This document shows, one piece after another, positions 56,683 through 64,000 of a stretch of DNA of 64,000 nt; positions within the stretch are counted from its first letter, which is position 1, and each line of letters opens with the position of its first letter. The DNA is from Frigidibacter albus (GTDB lineage: Bacteria; Pseudomonadota; Alphaproteobacteria; Rhodobacterales; Rhodobacteraceae), in the NCBI RefSeq assembly GCF_009908165.1, contig NZ_JAAAUC010000004.1:186001-250000 (forward strand), in the 5' to 3' direction. Both the position numbers and the translations under genes were made by a program. The notes under the pieces are model-generated. The model saw only the letters and a list, made by a program, of their open reading frames with translations, did not search any database and was not told where the DNA came from.

Positions 56683-57525
56683 TTACAGCCACGCGCCCTT
56701 GACCACCTGCCGATAGACCCCGGCCAGCCAGCTGTCGCCCTTGGCTTCCATGCTCAGGCCGCGGCCGGTCAGCAGCTTGAAGCTGTCCTGATACCATTCG
56801 GTGGACTGGAAGTTGTAGCCAAGGATCGCGCCCGCCGTCTGCGCCTCATCCGTCAGACCCAGCGACAGGTAGGATTCGACCAGCCGGTGCAGAGCCTCGG
56901 GCGTGTGGGTGGTGGTCTGGAACTCTTCGACCACGATGCGGAAGCGGTTGATCGCCGCCGAATAATGCCCGCGCTTGAGGTAGTAGCGCCCGATTTCCAT
57001 TTCCTTGGCGGCGAGATGGTCGAAGGCGAGGTCGAACTTCAGCATCGCCGAACGGGCATATTCGCTGTCGGGATATTGCTCGATCACCACGCGCAGCGCC
57101 TGCAGGGCCTGGAAGGTCAGGCCTTGGTCGCGGCCGATATCGTCGATCTGGTCGTAATAGGACAGGGCAAGCAGATACTGCGCATAGGCGGCATCCTCTT
57201 CGGCCGGGTAGAAGTCGATATAGCGCTGTGCCGCCGCGCGGCTGTTTTCATAGTCGCGGTCGGAATGGAAGGCGAAGGCCTGCATGATCAGCGCGCGCTT
57301 GGCCCATTCGGAATAGGGATAGAGCCGCTCGACCTCGGAGAACAGCTGCGCAGCCACTTCGGGCTCGCCATTGGTCTCGAGTTCGAATTCGGCTTTCTGG
57401 TAGATCTGCTCGGCCGTGAGGTCCTCGATCGGCACCTCGCGCTGCCGGCCGCCACCACATGCTGCCAAGGTCGCTGCAAGCACAAGGCCCGCCGCAAGGT
57501 TTGCCGCTCTACGACCGCGCGCCAT
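56683..57525 (-). CDS. bamD: Outer membrane assembly lipoprotein BamD (ComL)
   Basis: Essential part of the BAM complex that inserts beta-barrel proteins. The 280-aa precursor has a lipobox LAAC (residue 23) and a TPR array beginning AEQIYQKAEFELETNGEPEV. VERLYPYSEWAKRALIMQAF and ERYPDSEYA-like repeats (VIEQYPDSEYARSAMLKFDL) are hallmark BamD. ATG 57525 gives a normal lipoprotein signal; a GTG nine codons upstream is possible. Confidence 0.93.
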   Translation of the reverse strand: MARGRRAANLAAGLVLAATLAACGGGRQREVPIEDLTAEQIYQKAEFELETNGEPEVAAQLFSEVERLYPYSEWAKRALIMQAFAFHSDRDYENSRAAAQRYIDFYPAEEDAAYAQYLLALSYYDQIDDIGRDQGLTFQALQALRVVIEQYPDSEYARSAMLKFDLAFDHLAAKEMEIGRYYLKRGHYSAAINRFRIVVEEFQTTTHTPEALHRLVESYLSLGLTDEAQTAGAILGYNFQSTEWYQDSFKLLTGRGLSMEAKGDSWLAGVYRQVVKGAWL

Positions 57526-57685
57526 GACCTGCCTATCCCGTTCCTGCTTCACGTTATCCCAGCCTTCGCGGCTTGTTCCCGCGGCCTTCCCCCCGGTGCC
57601 CCACGCACCCGGAGACGCCGGTTCCGCCCCGTCCTAGCACAGAAAAATCCGGGGCGCAAAACGCCTTTCGCACCTTTAGGTCAGG

Positions 57686-58609
57686 TCATGCGAAGGCGGG
57701 GAGGTCTTCCATCGACAGGCCGGCGCCGGGCAAGAACGACTCGGCCTCGCGGCCCAGTTCGACCATGCAGAATGCCTCGGGGCGGCGGAACAGCTCGCGC
57801 AGCAGACGGTTGGTCAGCGCATGGCCGGCGCGGTGGCCGACATAGCGGCCAAGGATCGGGCCGCCCGCCAGCGCCAGATCGCCAAGCGCGTCCAGCATCT
57901 TGTGGCGCACAGGCTCATCGGCATGGCGCAGGCCGCCGGGCGACAGCACCCGGTCGCCATCGACGACGACGGCATTGTGATAGGTGCCGCCAAGGGCGAG
58001 GCCGTTGGCCTGCATGGTTTCCACATCGGCGCGGCGGCAGAAGGTGCGGCTGTCCGAAAGCTCGCGCACGAAGGCGCCATTGGCCAGCGTCAGCTGCTTG
58101 GTCTGGCGGCCGATGGCGCGGTCGGTGAAGTCGATGTCGAACCGCATGTCGAGCGCATCGCCGCCCGGCTCCAGCCGCGCCACGGCCTCGCCGTCGCGCA
58201 CTTCCACGGTGGCCAGGATGCGCAGGGCGCGCACGGGTACGTCCAACTCGCGCAGGCCGCGGGCCATGATGCCGGCGACGAAGGGCGCGGCCGATCCATC
58301 GAGGATCGGCACTTCCGGCCCGTCGATCTCGATCAGCGCGTTATGGATGCCGGTGCCAGCCAGCGCGGCCATGATATGCTCGATGGTCGAGACGGTGGTG
58401 CCGGCGCGGTTGGCGATGAGCGTGCAGAGCCGCGAGGCGACGACCGCGTCCCAGCGGGCCGGGATCAGCGGGTCGAGCCGGTCGATATCAGTGCGGCGGA
58501 ACCAGATCCCGTAATTGGCCGAGGCGGGGTGGATCGTCATGCGGACCGGCGCGCCGGAGTGAAGGCCGACGCCCTTGAAAGTCACTGCGGAACGGATCGT
58601 TGTCTGCAC
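57686..58609 (-). CDS. lpxC: UDP-3-O-acyl-N-acetylglucosamine deacetylase
   Basis: Zinc enzyme that commits sugar to lipid A synthesis in the cytosol. It is 307 aa, the usual length. GVGLHSGAPVRMTI opens the protein. Zinc ligands lie in STIEHIMAAL and in HKMLDALGDL (His and Asp). GHRAGHALTNRLLREL holds the catalytic His. The start is GTG 58609 (MQTTIRSAVTFKG), with AGAGG upstream. It is separated from ftsZ by a terminator, so it needs its own promoter. Confidence 0.93.
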   Translation of the reverse strand: MQTTIRSAVTFKGVGLHSGAPVRMTIHPASANYGIWFRRTDIDRLDPLIPARWDAVVASRLCTLIANRAGTTVSTIEHIMAALAGTGIHNALIEIDGPEVPILDGSAAPFVAGIMARGLRELDVPVRALRILATVEVRDGEAVARLEPGGDALDMRFDIDFTDRAIGRQTKQLTLANGAFVRELSDSRTFCRRADVETMQANGLALGGTYHNAVVVDGDRVLSPGGLRHADEPVRHKMLDALGDLALAGGPILGRYVGHRAGHALTNRLLRELFRRPEAFCMVELGREAESFLPGAGLSMEDLPAFA

Positions 58610-58805
58610 GGGCTCTACCTCTGGTCTGCTGCACGAGGTTTCCCCCCGTCGCGGGCTGCGCTGTCTGCGGAGTGACTGCGGCAAGACTGGAGTTAGGACG
58701 GGGCCGGCGTCAGCACAATTCACTGTTTGCAACGCAATGAAATATTAACGAACAGTTTGGGCGGCATCTTGCCCGGCTCCGTGCCGCAGCGCGGCAAGCA
58801 GTTGT
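58610..58805. promoter_or_regulatory. lpxC upstream region
   Basis: About 195 bp between the ftsZ terminator and lpxC. The lpxC promoter should be here. An A+T-rich patch on the minus strand (TTCGTTAATATTTCATTGCG) is the best candidate, but no clear -35/-10 pair is visible. Confidence 0.4.
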
Positions 58806-58839
58806 CAAAAAACGAAAAAGGCCGGATTGCTCCGGCCTT
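58806..58839 (-). terminator. ftsZ: Intrinsic terminator of ftsZ
   Basis: On the minus strand a 9-bp stem, AAGGCCGGA/TCCGGCCTT, with a GCAA loop is followed by TTTTCGTTTTTT. It lies about 25 bp after the ftsZ stop. It is the clearest Rho-independent terminator in the window. Confidence 0.9.
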
Positions 58840-58864
58840 CTTGCAACATGATCTGTGATCGGCC

Positions 58865-60535
58865 TCAGTTCGCCTGGCGGCGCAGGAAGGCCGGAATCTC
58901 GATGCGGTCGTGATCGGGATCTGCATCTTGCTCGTCATCATAGGCCGAGGTGACGGGCGGCTGCTGCCGCATCGGCGGGGCCGAGCGCTCTGCCTGTTCC
59001 GCCGGGGCGCCGGTCATGCGGTTGATCAGCGAGTTGATTCCGAAGCGCGGCTTGTCGGCCTGCGGGGCCGGCTGGGGCGCATGCTGCGGAGCGCGCGGCT
59101 GCGGCGCGGCGGCGCGCTGCACCGGGCCGCGGGGCGCGGTGCCACCGCCGGCGGGGGCCTTCTGCACAGCGGCCTGCAGGCGAGCCAGCGCTTCCGGCGA
59201 CGGCGTGCCGGGCGATCGCGGACGCGGGGCGACGAAGGCCGAGGCGTCGTCATCCACATAGACGTCGCGCATGGTCTGCTGCGGCGCGGGCTGCGGGCGG
59301 TAGGCCGGGGCCGGCATCTCGTCTTCGGCCAGTTGCTCGGTCAGCTCTTCCTCGAAGGTCTTGGGCGCGAAGCCGTGGAAGCTTTCCTGCGGGTCATGCT
59401 GCTCGGCCGCGCGGGACGGCTGCGGCGCGGGGGCCTGGGCGGCCACCGGCTGCGGGGCCGGTTGCGGCGCCCGCTGCTGCGGGGCCGGCTGCGGGGCGGG
59501 CTGATGCTGCTGCGGCTGCAGCGGCTTGGCCATCCCGCGGCGCGGCACCGGAACCTCGGCAGCCTGCGGCGCGGCATCGATTCCGGTTGCCACGACCGAC
59601 ACGCGCATCGTGCCTTCCATGTCGGGATCGAGCGTCGAGCCGACGATGATGTTCGCGTCCGGGTCCACTTCCTCGCGGATGCGGTTCGCGGCCTCGTCCA
59701 GTTCGAACAGGGTCAGGTCATAGCCGCCGGTGATGTTGATCAGCACGCCCTTGGCGCCGCGGAGCGAGATTTCGTCCAGCAGCGGGTTGGCGATGGCCTT
59801 CTCGGCCGCCTGGACGGCGCGGTCTTCGCCGCTGGCATCGCCGGTGCCCATCATCGCCTTGCCCATCTCGTCCATCACCGAGCGCACGTCGGCGAAGTCG
59901 AGGTTGATGAGGCCGGGGCGGACCATCAGGTCGGAAATGCCCTTCACGCCTTGGTACAGCACGTCATCGGCCATCGCGAAGGCCTCGGTGAAGGTGGTCT
60001 TTTCATTCGCCAGCCGGAACAGGTTCTGGTTGGGGATGATGATGAGCGTGTCGACGACCTTCTGCAGCGCCTCGACGCCGGCCTCGGCCTGGCGCATCCG
60101 CTTGGAGCCTTCGAACTGGAACGGCTTGGTGACAACGCCAACCGTCAGCACGCCCAGTTCCCGCGCCGCTTGCGCGATGATCGGGGCCGCGCCGGTGCCG
60201 GTGCCGCCGCCCATGCCGGCGGTGATGAAGCACATATGCGCGCCGGCCAGGTGATCGACGATCTGCTCGATCGATTCCTCGGCCGCGGCGGCGCCGACCG
60301 TCGGGCGCGCACCGGCGCCCAGACCCTCGGTCACCTTCATGCCGATCTGGATGCGGGCGGCGGCGCGGCTTTGCTGCAGCGCCTGGGCGTCGGTGTTCGC
60401 CACGACGAACTCGACCCCCTCCAGCTGTTTGTCGATCATGTTGTTGACGGCGTTGCCGCCAGCACCACCGACGCCAAAGACCGTGATCCGCGGCTTCAGC
60501 TCTTCGTGATCGCTCATCATCAGGTTCAATGTCAT
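58865..60535 (-). CDS. ftsZ: Cell division protein FtsZ
   Basis: Tubulin-like GTPase that forms the division ring. The 556-aa product has [16 protein letters not shown], the GTP loop [13 protein letters not shown] at about residue 105, and the synergy loop [12 protein letters not shown] ~220-residue Pro/Gln/Ala-rich linker precedes the C-terminal peptide [14 protein letters not shown], which binds FtsA and other partners. Such long linkers are typical of this bacterial family. ATG 60535 gives [17 protein letters not shown] promoter candidate lies at 60621-60649 and a strong terminator follows the gene. Confidence 0.97.
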   Translation of the reverse strand: MTLNLMMSDHEELKPRITVFGVGGAGGNAVNNMIDKQLEGVEFVVANTDAQALQQSRAAARIQIGMKVTEGLGAGARPTVGAAAAEESIEQIVDHLAGAHMCFITAGMGGGTGTGAAPIIAQAARELGVLTVGVVTKPFQFEGSKRMRQAEAGVEALQKVVDTLIIIPNQNLFRLANEKTTFTEAFAMADDVLYQGVKGISDLMVRPGLINLDFADVRSVMDEMGKAMMGTGDASGEDRAVQAAEKAIANPLLDEISLRGAKGVLINITGGYDLTLFELDEAANRIREEVDPDANIIVGSTLDPDMEGTMRVSVVATGIDAAPQAAEVPVPRRGMAKPLQPQQHQPAPQPAPQQRAPQPAPQPVAAQAPAPQPSRAAEQHDPQESFHGFAPKTFEEELTEQLAEDEMPAPAYRPQPAPQQTMRDVYVDDDASAFVAPRPRSPGTPSPEALARLQAAVQKAPAGGGTAPRGPVQRAAAPQPRAPQHAPQPAPQADKPRFGINSLINRMTGAPAEQAERSAPPMRQQPPVTSAYDDEQDADPDHDRIEIPAFLRRQAN

Positions 60536-60620
60536 CGGTCTGGTCCGCCTGTCTTGTTCTGCCCGACCTCTGCCGCCGATTTGCCCCCGGCGCCCGGTCG
60601 TTTTACCCCGCACTCTTATG

Positions 60621-60649
60621 ATTCTAGCGCTCATTGGCCAGAACGTCAC
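60621..60649 (-). promoter_or_regulatory. ftsZ: Candidate sigma70 promoter for ftsZ
   Basis: On the minus strand GTGACG, a 17-bp spacer, then TAGAAT, matching -35 at 4/6 and -10 at 5/6. It gives a leader of roughly 80 nt. It lies in the 198-bp ftsA-ftsZ gap, which also carries a GGGGT-G-ACCCC palindrome (60688-60698). Confidence 0.45.
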
Positions 60650-60733
60650 GGAAAAAACAAAAAACAGCGCAAAATATAGCGTTCGCCGGGGTGACCCCAG
60701 CGGTATTTCGCCGAAGCACCCTGTATCTAGCTG

Positions 60734-62065
60734 TTACCAGTTGTCACGGAACCATTTGACCGCCCGCTTGAGCGATCGCGCCGGGTAGCGTTCGGCCGGG
60801 ATCTCGAAATCCCACCATTCATCCTGCGGATGCGCGGCAAAGAGGCACAGGCCGACGGAAGAGGCAAAGGCCGATCCCGTGGCCGCCTGCGGCAGGCCCT
60901 GCACGCGCAAGGGACGGCCAAGGCGCACGTTCTGGCCAAGGATCCGCGCTGCCAGACCGTCCAGCCCGGGGATCTGGCTGGCACCGCCGGTCAGCACGAT
61001 CTGCTGGCTGGGAAGGCTGTCGAAGCCCGCCGCATCCAGACGGGCGCGCACTTCCTCAAGGATCTCCTCGACGCGCGGGCGCATGATGCCGATCAGCTCG
61101 GCGCGGCTGACCTTGCGGCGGTCGCGCTCCCAATCGCCACTGTCGCCGCCAATCTCGATCATCTCGCGGTCATCCATGCCGGTGGCCATCACCCCGCCAT
61201 AGAAGGTCTTGATGCGCTCGGCGGTGGCCATCGGCACCTGAAGGCCCTTGGCGATGTCCGAGGTGACGTGGTCGCCGCCCATGCGGACGCTATCGGCATA
61301 GATCATGTGCTTCTTGATGAAGATCGACAGGCCGGTGGCGCCGCCGCCCATGTCGATGCAGGCCGCGCCGAGCTCCTGCTCATCCTCAACGAGGCTGGCG
61401 ATCCCGGCGACATAGGCCGACGAGGCCAGCCCCGCCAGTTCCAGATCGCAGCGCTTGATGCAGTAGAGCAGGTTCTGCAGCGCCGTGGTCTCCACCGTCA
61501 GCAGGTGCATGTCGCAGGCAAGCCGGTGACCATTCTGCCCGCGCGGATCGGCCAAGCCAGAGCGGTGATCGAGCGCGAAGTTCACCGGCTGCGCGTGCAG
61601 CACCTCACGCTCCGACCCGTAGTCAGGCACGTCGCAGGCGGCCAGGACGCGGGCCACGTCTTGTTCGGTCACCTGTTCGGCGGCAATCTCGATATCGCCG
61701 GCCAGGCCATAGCTGCGCGGGCGGGCGCCCGACAGGCAGGCGATGACATGGTCAACACGGACATTCGCCATTTTCTGCGCGGCCTGAACGGCGGTGCGGA
61801 TCGCGCGCTCGGTTTCCTGCATCGCGTCGATCTCGCCAAAGCGCACGCCGCGCGAGCGGGTGGTGGCCGCGCCGATCACCCGGAACGAGGATTGCCCGGC
61901 CATCGAGCCAAGCCCGTCCTCGCGGAACCGTTCCGGCCCGTCGAAACGCAGCACGAGGCAGGCGATCTTCGAGGTGCCGACATCGAGAATGGCGATCACG
62001 CCCCGCTGCATGGCGGCGCGGCGCATGTTCCGCATGGCCCGTTGCGACTGGTAGAGATCCGTCAT
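60734..62065 (-). CDS. ftsA: Cell division protein FtsA
   Basis: Actin-like protein that tethers FtsZ to the membrane. The 443-aa product has the ATPase phosphate loops IAILDVGTSKIACLVL and GAACIDMGGGATGLSIF, and IVLTGGASQIPGLDGLAA. It ends in the amphipathic membrane-targeting helix (SLKRAVKWFRDNW). ATG 62065 follows GAGGG. It is 34 bp downstream of ftsQ. Confidence 0.95.
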   Translation of the reverse strand: MTDLYQSQRAMRNMRRAAMQRGVIAILDVGTSKIACLVLRFDGPERFREDGLGSMAGQSSFRVIGAATTRSRGVRFGEIDAMQETERAIRTAVQAAQKMANVRVDHVIACLSGARPRSYGLAGDIEIAAEQVTEQDVARVLAACDVPDYGSEREVLHAQPVNFALDHRSGLADPRGQNGHRLACDMHLLTVETTALQNLLYCIKRCDLELAGLASSAYVAGIASLVEDEQELGAACIDMGGGATGLSIFIKKHMIYADSVRMGGDHVTSDIAKGLQVPMATAERIKTFYGGVMATGMDDREMIEIGGDSGDWERDRRKVSRAELIGIMRPRVEEILEEVRARLDAAGFDSLPSQQIVLTGGASQIPGLDGLAARILGQNVRLGRPLRVQGLPQAATGSAFASSVGLCLFAAHPQDEWWDFEIPAERYPARSLKRAVKWFRDNW

Positions 62066-62099
62066 TGTTCTGCCCTCATGACCTTGCCATCCGCCTGCA

Positions 62100-62996
62100 T
62101 CAGTTGCCCGCCAGTTCGCCCGAGATCCGCGTGACGGGCGTCGGCTCTTCGCCCCGAAGCCGGGCCAGCGCGTCGCCCGCAAGACGCAGCGTCGGGCGCT
62201 GCATGTTGCGCATGTCCACCACCGTCAGGTCGCGTTCGAGAATGTCTTCGGCCTGGTCGAGGGCGATCACCCGTTCCAGCGCCGCCACCGGCTCGTCCTC
62301 GGGCAGCTGGATGCGCTGCTCGCGGTCCAGCACCAGATCCCACCGCCGCTCACCCATCCGCACCAGCCCGCGGATGCGGCCGGCGATCGGCTCGGCCGCG
62401 GCCATCAGCGCCAGCGCCTCGGGCACGGCCCTGTCGGCACCGTCGCCCGCCACCAGCGCCAGATCGGGGCGCGCGTCGCGGCCCGTCAGCCCGGCGATGC
62501 GGTGGCCGGTGTCATCGAGCAGATACAGCCCCTGCGCCGAGCGCCAGACCATCGCGGGGTCGCGTTCCGTCACATCGACCTGCAAGATGCCGCCGGCGCG
62601 GATGCGCAGGTCGGCGGACTTCACCGCGTCGATGGTTTCGACCTGCGCCCGCATCGCCTCGAGGTCGAGCGAGAAGGACGAGACCGGAAACTCCACCACC
62701 ACCAGATTGCGGATCGCGGCGGCCAGCGGGTCGGACGCGCCATCGACGGCCATCAGCGTGACCATGAATTCCGGGCGTTCCTGCACGGATTTGGTCATCG
62801 CGGCGACCTTGTCGCCAAGCGCGGCGCGGCGGGTATCGTCGGACAGGTAAAGGCCAAAGCCCATCGTCACCACGAAGGCCGGCATCCCCACCCGCAGCAG
62901 CGCCCGGAACACCGGCGTCAGCCACAGCCGGTGCATCCGGTAGGCGGCCCGGCTGGGGGCGGGATCGCGGCGCAGGGGCGCGGTTACCTGTTGCAA
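62100..62996 (-). CDS. ftsQ: Cell division protein FtsQ
   Basis: Bitopic division protein of 298 aa. There is a short cytoplasmic N-terminus with [20 protein letters not shown], one membrane helix ([16 protein letters not shown]), then POTRA ([35 protein letters not shown]) and beta domains. The start is TTG 62996, because GGAGGA is 7-8 bp before it. It overlaps the end of ddl by 13 bp. ATG 62937 would lack a ribosome site and lose the basic N-terminus. Confidence 0.9.
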   Translation of the reverse strand: MQQVTAPLRRDPAPSRAAYRMHRLWLTPVFRALLRVGMPAFVVTMGFGLYLSDDTRRAALGDKVAAMTKSVQERPEFMVTLMAVDGASDPLAAAIRNLVVVEFPVSSFSLDLEAMRAQVETIDAVKSADLRIRAGGILQVDVTERDPAMVWRSAQGLYLLDDTGHRIAGLTGRDARPDLALVAGDGADRAVPEALALMAAAEPIAGRIRGLVRMGERRWDLVLDREQRIQLPEDEPVAALERVIALDQAEDILERDLTVVDMRNMQRPTLRLAGDALARLRGEEPTPVTRISGELAGN

Positions 62997-63916
62997 GAGG
63001 CATCCTCCACGATCCAGCGGCAGAGCGCGGGGAAATCGAAGCCCTGATGCTGCGCCTGTTCGGGCGCCAGCGAGGTCGGCGTCATGCCCGGCTGGGTGTT
63101 GGTTTCCAAGAGCACGAGCCCGGCGAGCCCGCGCGAGGCGTCCCACCGCAGATCGGTGCGCGACAGGCCACGGCAGCCAAGCGCGCGGTGGGCGCGCAGC
63201 GCGTAGTCGAGGCAGGCATCGGTGATCTCGTCCGGCAGGTCGGCCGGCAGGATATGGCTGGACCCGCCCGGCGCGTATTTCGCGTGATAGTCGTACCAGC
63301 CCGCGGTCACGATCTCGGTCACGCACAGCGGCCGGTCGCCAAGCACCGAACAGGTCAGCTCGCGCCCCGGGGCATAGGTTTCGACCATCACCGTCTCGGG
63401 CATCTCGTCCGAGAGCTGCGGCGGGCCGTTGGAGTCGGCATGGACGATGTAGATCCCGACCGAGGAGCCTTCGTTGTTGGGCTTCACCACGTAGGGCGCG
63501 GGCAGCACATGGGCGGCCATCACCTCGGCCTTGGCGGCCAGCACGCTGTCCACCACCGGCAGCCCGGCGGCGCGGAAGGCGGCCTTGGCGCGGGTCTTGT
63601 CCATCGCCAGCGACGAGGCCAGCACGCCCGAATGGGTATAGGGCAGGCCCAGCCATTCCAGCATCCCCTGCACGCAGCCATCTTCGCCCCAGCGGCCATG
63701 CAGGGCGTTGAACACCACGTCGGGGGCAATCTCGGCCAGCCGCGCGGGAAGGTCGCGGCCGGCATCAAGCTCGACCACTTCAAACCCTGCCACCCGCAGT
63801 GCGGTTGCGCATTCACGCCCCGAGGACAGGGACACCTCGCGCTCGGCCGAGGGTCCGCCCATCAGCACCGCCACCTTGGGGGTTGTCCTGCTCGACATAC
63901 CCGCCACGTTCGCCAT
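62984..63916 (-). CDS. ddl: D-alanine--D-alanine ligase
   Basis: ATP-grasp enzyme making D-Ala-D-Ala for peptidoglycan. The 310-aa protein has [56 protein letters not shown] and [14 protein letters not shown] with the metal ligands. ATG 63916 is used; ATG 63898 ([11 protein letters not shown]) is equally possible since neither has a clear ribosome site. It is followed by ftsQ, and murB is expected beyond the right edge. Confidence 0.93.
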   Translation of the reverse strand: MANVAGMSSRTTPKVAVLMGGPSAEREVSLSSGRECATALRVAGFEVVELDAGRDLPARLAEIAPDVVFNALHGRWGEDGCVQGMLEWLGLPYTHSGVLASSLAMDKTRAKAAFRAAGLPVVDSVLAAKAEVMAAHVLPAPYVVKPNNEGSSVGIYIVHADSNGPPQLSDEMPETVMVETYAPGRELTCSVLGDRPLCVTEIVTAGWYDYHAKYAPGGSSHILPADLPDEITDACLDYALRAHRALGCRGLSRTDLRWDASRGLAGLVLLETNTQPGMTPTSLAPEQAQHQGFDFPALCRWIVEDASCNR

Positions 63917-64000
63917 TTCCGGGATCTTTTGCGACCCCTTGATATTATTCGCTTTTAGTCAACACGGCCCTTGCCTGAATGCCGCGCCCCGGCGTTACGG
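63917..64000. other. Right-edge sequence upstream of ddl
   Basis: 84 bp with the A+T-rich ATATTATTCGCTTTTAG stretch. No coding sequence is recognised. It may hold a promoter for ddl, or be the gap after a gene outside the window. Confidence 0.3.

Overview
The window is about two-thirds G+C, densely coded on both strands and unmistakably alphaproteobacterial. Gene content and order (ddl-ftsQ-ftsA-ftsZ-lpxC-bamD-recN, bolA-J protein-cobS-cobT, sdhE beside an LdtR-type MarR regulator, a DUF1007-NicO metal transporter pair, an FtsZ with a long Pro/Gln linker) point to the family Rhodobacteraceae (Rhodobacter/Paracoccus/Gemmobacter-like). This placement comes from recognising protein families and synteny, not from a database search. 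I saw no rRNA, tRNA, CRISPR array, prophage or recognisable transposase.

Layout. 1-3.6 kb (minus): a branched-chain amino acid ABC importer (livG-livH-livM-substrate-binding protein, the last cut by the left edge). 4.1-8.8 kb (plus): an exopolysaccharide block made of a Wzc-type tyrosine kinase/co-polymerase, a phosphomannomutase and a UDP-glucuronate 4-epimerase. 8.9-10 kb: a di-haem cytochrome c peroxidase behind an FNR box. 10-18 kb: an FAD oxidoreductase/kinase pair, a LuxR-type regulator without a luxI, thyX, glyoxalase I, ldtR-like, sdhE and its XRE partner, and an aspartate aminotransferase. 18-24.3 kb: a MATE pump, NicO plus DUF1007 (nickel/cobalt), a methyltransferase, and PPK2 divergent from a GST. 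24.8-31.4 kb: parE, an SGNH protein, a ChaC-type cyclotransferase, two related c-type cytochromes, and lolD/lolC. 31.5-32.7 kb: one A+T-richer orphan gene with a HEPN-like motif, the clearest foreign gene here. 32.8-43.6 kb: a PuuD-like amidotransferase, glcG-glcB, pepN, an acyltransferase, a lytic transglycosylase lipoprotein and gatB. 43.6-45.2 kb: a DNA adenine methyltransferase with a nuclease-like C-terminal domain and an A+T-richer centre. 45.3-55 kb: a quinone-reductase-like protein, bolA, a J protein, cobS/cobT (aerobic cobaltochelatase), a Xaa-Pro peptidase, DUF427 and a glycolate/D-lactate oxidase. 55-64 kb (minus): recN, bamD, lpxC, ftsZ, ftsA, ftsQ and ddl, the 3' part of the division and cell-wall (dcw) cluster.

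Between the genes there are two families of dispersed palindromic repeats. One, about 165 bp with perfect 18-bp inverted arms in two copies, occurs five times (including a core-less and an enlarged copy). The other is a hairpin followed by GGATATTT that lies just downstream of three stop codons. These repeats, the HEPN-like orphan, the methyltransferase-nuclease fusion, and a set of 11-bp-spaced CCATA repeats between cobS and cobT are the parts that standard annotation does not explain.

The genes are mostly housekeeping: envelope building (dcw genes, lpxC, bamD, lolCD, lytic transglycosylase, exopolysaccharide), metal and B12 supply (NicO/DUF1007, cobST), C2-acid metabolism (glcB/glcG and an FAD oxidase), and oxidative stress (cytochrome c peroxidase, GST, ChaC, glyoxalase I).
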